Source of the DNA: Immundisolibacteraceae bacterium
GTDB lineage: Bacteria > Pseudomonadota > Gammaproteobacteria > Immundisolibacterales > Immundisolibacteraceae
Direction of reading: 5' to 3'
Length of the DNA stretch: 14,855 nucleotides
NCBI GenBank assembly: GCA_016763355.1
Contig: JAESTY010000080.1
Location: 1-14,855, forward strand
Shown one piece after another: positions 13,653 through 14,855 of this stretch; the stretch's first letter is position 1, and every line of letters starts with the position of its first letter. Position numbers and translations under genes: made by a program. Below the pieces are notes generated by a model. That model made no database searches. It worked only from the letters and a program-made list of their open reading frames with translations, and was not told the origin of the DNA.

Positions 13653-14537
13653 ATGGGCCAACTACGGCCATTAACTGTTATTTATTCGAGAGAGAATCCG
13701 CTGGAAGGCTCACTGAGAAAAATGATTAGCACCCCGCCCAAAGCAGGGGATTCCAATCAACAGATCGATTACTGGTTGCCGCTGGGCGATCAGCGGGTCC
13801 ATCTCAATGATTATCTGGGTAAGACCATCACGCTGACCTACGGTGGTGAAATTCACTGCGTTAGTTCTGGTCGGCGCACCAACAAAAGCTTTGCCCAGGG
13901 CCACTGTTATCCCTGTTTTAGCGGTAAAGCTGCCTGCGATATGTGCATTCTCAAGCCAGAGCTTTGTCATTATGATCAGGGTACCTGCCGCGAACCCCAG
14001 TGGGGCGAAGAGTTCTGTATGCAGTCGCATATTGTTTACCTGGCCAATACCACCGGGGCTAAGGTGGGTATTACCCGCAAAACCCAAATTCCAACCCGCT
14101 GGATTGATCAGGGCGCAGTGGCGGCGTTACCGATCTGGGAAGTCAGCACTCGGCTGATTTCGGGCCGGATTGAGGTAGCCATGGCGGAGTTTGTTGCCGA
14201 TAAAAGCCGTTGGCAGCAGTTGTTAAAAGGTGCGCCAGAACCGGTTGATTTGTATGCACTGCGCGATCAGTCCCGTGAATGGACCGCAAAAGTGGTTGCC
14301 TCGATTCGGGATGAATCCGGTGATGAGGCGGTGCGTGAGATTAACGGTGACCAATTCAGTTTTAACTTTCCGGTGCAAACCTACCCGGAAAAGATCAAAT
14401 CTTTCAATTTTGATAAGCAGCCCGTGGTCGAAGGCCAGTTAATGGGTATTAAGGGTCAGTACCTGTTGCTGGATACCGGTGTTATCAACATTCGAAAGTT
14501 TGGTGGCTATGAGGTCGAGTTTGCTGCGGTTGGGTAG
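13653..14537 (+). CDS. DUF2797 family protein, cysteine-rich
   Basis: This 294-residue protein matches DUF2797. Visible features are GSLRKM (19-24), a Cys-rich block at about 69-122 with CYPC, CDMC, a GTCREP motif and FC, then VYLANTTGAKVGITR (128-142), RWIDQGA (149-155), and the terminal VEGQLMGIKGQYLLLDTGVINIRK. The cysteines suggest a zinc-binding region. The VYLA-KVGITR-RW segment resembles a GIY-YIG-like fold by my reading, but no nuclease activity is claimed. The first Cys pair expected at CxxC reads CVSS, with Ser72 where I expect Cys. The function is unknown. The ATG at 13653 lacks a Shine-Dalgarno; a later ATG (codon 24) would cut the family N-terminal motif, so the longer start is kept. 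It lies upstream of pepN, separated by a repeat-bearing gap. Confidence 0.88.
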   Translation: MGQLRPLTVIYSRENPLEGSLRKMISTPPKAGDSNQQIDYWLPLGDQRVHLNDYLGKTITLTYGGEIHCVSSGRRTNKSFAQGHCYPCFSGKAACDMCILKPELCHYDQGTCREPQWGEEFCMQSHIVYLANTTGAKVGITRKTQIPTRWIDQGAVAALPIWEVSTRLISGRIEVAMAEFVADKSRWQQLLKGAPEPVDLYALRDQSREWTAKVVASIRDESGDEAVREINGDQFSFNFPVQTYPEKIKSFNFDKQPVVEGQLMGIKGQYLLLDTGVINIRKFGGYEVEFAAVG

Positions 14538-14584
14538 CAAGTTTGTTACCGAAAACGTTTTAGTCATTCGGGCCCCAGGGCTCC

Positions 14585-14647
14585 CAGATTTTTCAGGTCT
14601 TTTAGGTCTTTTAGGTCTTTTAGATCTTTTAGATCTTTCAGATCTTT
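14585..14647. repeat. Tandem array of seven 9-bp units between DUF2797 and pepN
   Basis: The units run CAGATTTTT, CAGGTCTTT, TAGGTCTTT, TAGGTCTTT, TAGATCTTT, TAGATCTTT, CAGATCTTT, each differing from the next by zero to two bases. The array ends 54 bp before the pepN ATG. It is a minisatellite-like sequence that could vary in copy number and so alter spacing in the pepN upstream region. Confidence 0.85.
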
Positions 14648-14701
14648 ATCGGCTGTTACCCACCACCTCAATTATTCAATACTTACTTAGGAAACAACAC
14701 C

Positions 14702-14855
14702 ATGCGTGATGGAGCCCCTGGCACGATTCATCTGAAGAATTATCAGCCGTTTGTGTTTGCAATTGAATCGATTGTTTTAGATGTCGAGTTATCACCCCAG
14801 CAAACTCGGGTGAAATCGACCCTGCAGATCAAGCGTAAAGCTGGGGCGGCGGCCA
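14702..14855 (+). CDS. pepN: Membrane alanyl aminopeptidase N (M1 family), N-terminal fragment
   Basis: Only the first 51 codons are in the window; the gene continues past the right end. The start MRDGAPGTIHLKNYQP followed by FAIESIVLDVELSPQQTRV strongly resembles the N-terminus of PepN, where KDYQPP and the first beta-strand of the N-terminal domain lie. The catalytic HExxH zinc site is beyond the window. PepN is the main broad-specificity aminopeptidase of many Gammaproteobacteria. An AGGA ribosome binding site lies nine bases before the ATG. The upstream gap holds the 9-bp tandem repeats. Confidence 0.88.
   Translation, partial: MRDGAPGTIHLKNYQPFVFAIESIVLDVELSPQQTRVKSTLQIKRKAGAAA

Noticed and set aside
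14566..14593. GC-rich stretch GGGCCCCAGGGCTCCC before a T-run as a DUF2797 terminator
   Set aside because: The bases do not pair into a stem of useful length with an acceptable loop.
14479..14709. 76-codon open frame containing LLGLLGLLDLLDL
   Set aside because: The leucine-rich run is just the translation of the 9-bp tandem repeats; it starts inside the DUF2797 gene and overlaps the pepN start.

Overview
The window looks like a chromosomal segment of a Gammaproteobacterium. The basis is the pepN, M18 aminopeptidase and DUF2797 gene types, the proteobacterial style of aromatic-catabolism genes, and moderate GC content. A marine Cellvibrionales-like host is only a guess. Most genes lie on the minus strand. 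No tRNA, rRNA, CRISPR array or intact insertion sequence is visible.

Left edge (1-868): the C-terminal part of an XRE/S24-type repressor, cut by the window start. It is followed by about 370 bp without a convincing gene, which carries four copies of a 10-bp motif (TGTCCAACTT type) in alternating orientation.

Region 869-6500: five minus-strand genes run leftward in the order DJ-1/PfpI protein, AhpD-like CxxC peroxidase-related protein, glutathione S-transferase, ChrR-like double cupin, and PPOX-type flavin-binding protein. Divergent to them is a PAS-AAA+-Fis activator of sigma-54 RNA polymerase. Two plausible -24/-12 promoters, before the PfpI gene and before the AhpD-like gene, link regulator and operon. 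This is the best candidate for an undescribed system: a sigma-54-controlled redox or electrophile-detoxification operon.

Region 6532-11740: an aromatic-compound cluster on the minus strand. It holds a BASS-family transporter, a meta-cleavage-product-type alpha/beta hydrolase ending in a strong terminator, a DHA2-type MFS transporter, and the alpha and beta subunits of a Rieske ring-hydroxylating oxygenase. The oxygenase operon ends in a terminator embedded in the 3' end of the convergent regulator gene. No ferredoxin, reductase, diol dehydrogenase or ring-cleavage dioxygenase is present, so the pathway is incomplete here.

Region 11741-14855: a 422-bp AT-rich intergenic stretch with three DnaA-box-like sequences, the M18 aminopeptidase gene (minus), a divergent DUF2797 gene (plus), a 9-bp tandem repeat array, and the start of pepN (plus, cut by the window end).

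All functions come from reading motifs and remembered family features. No database search was run. Promoter and operator calls are pattern matches.
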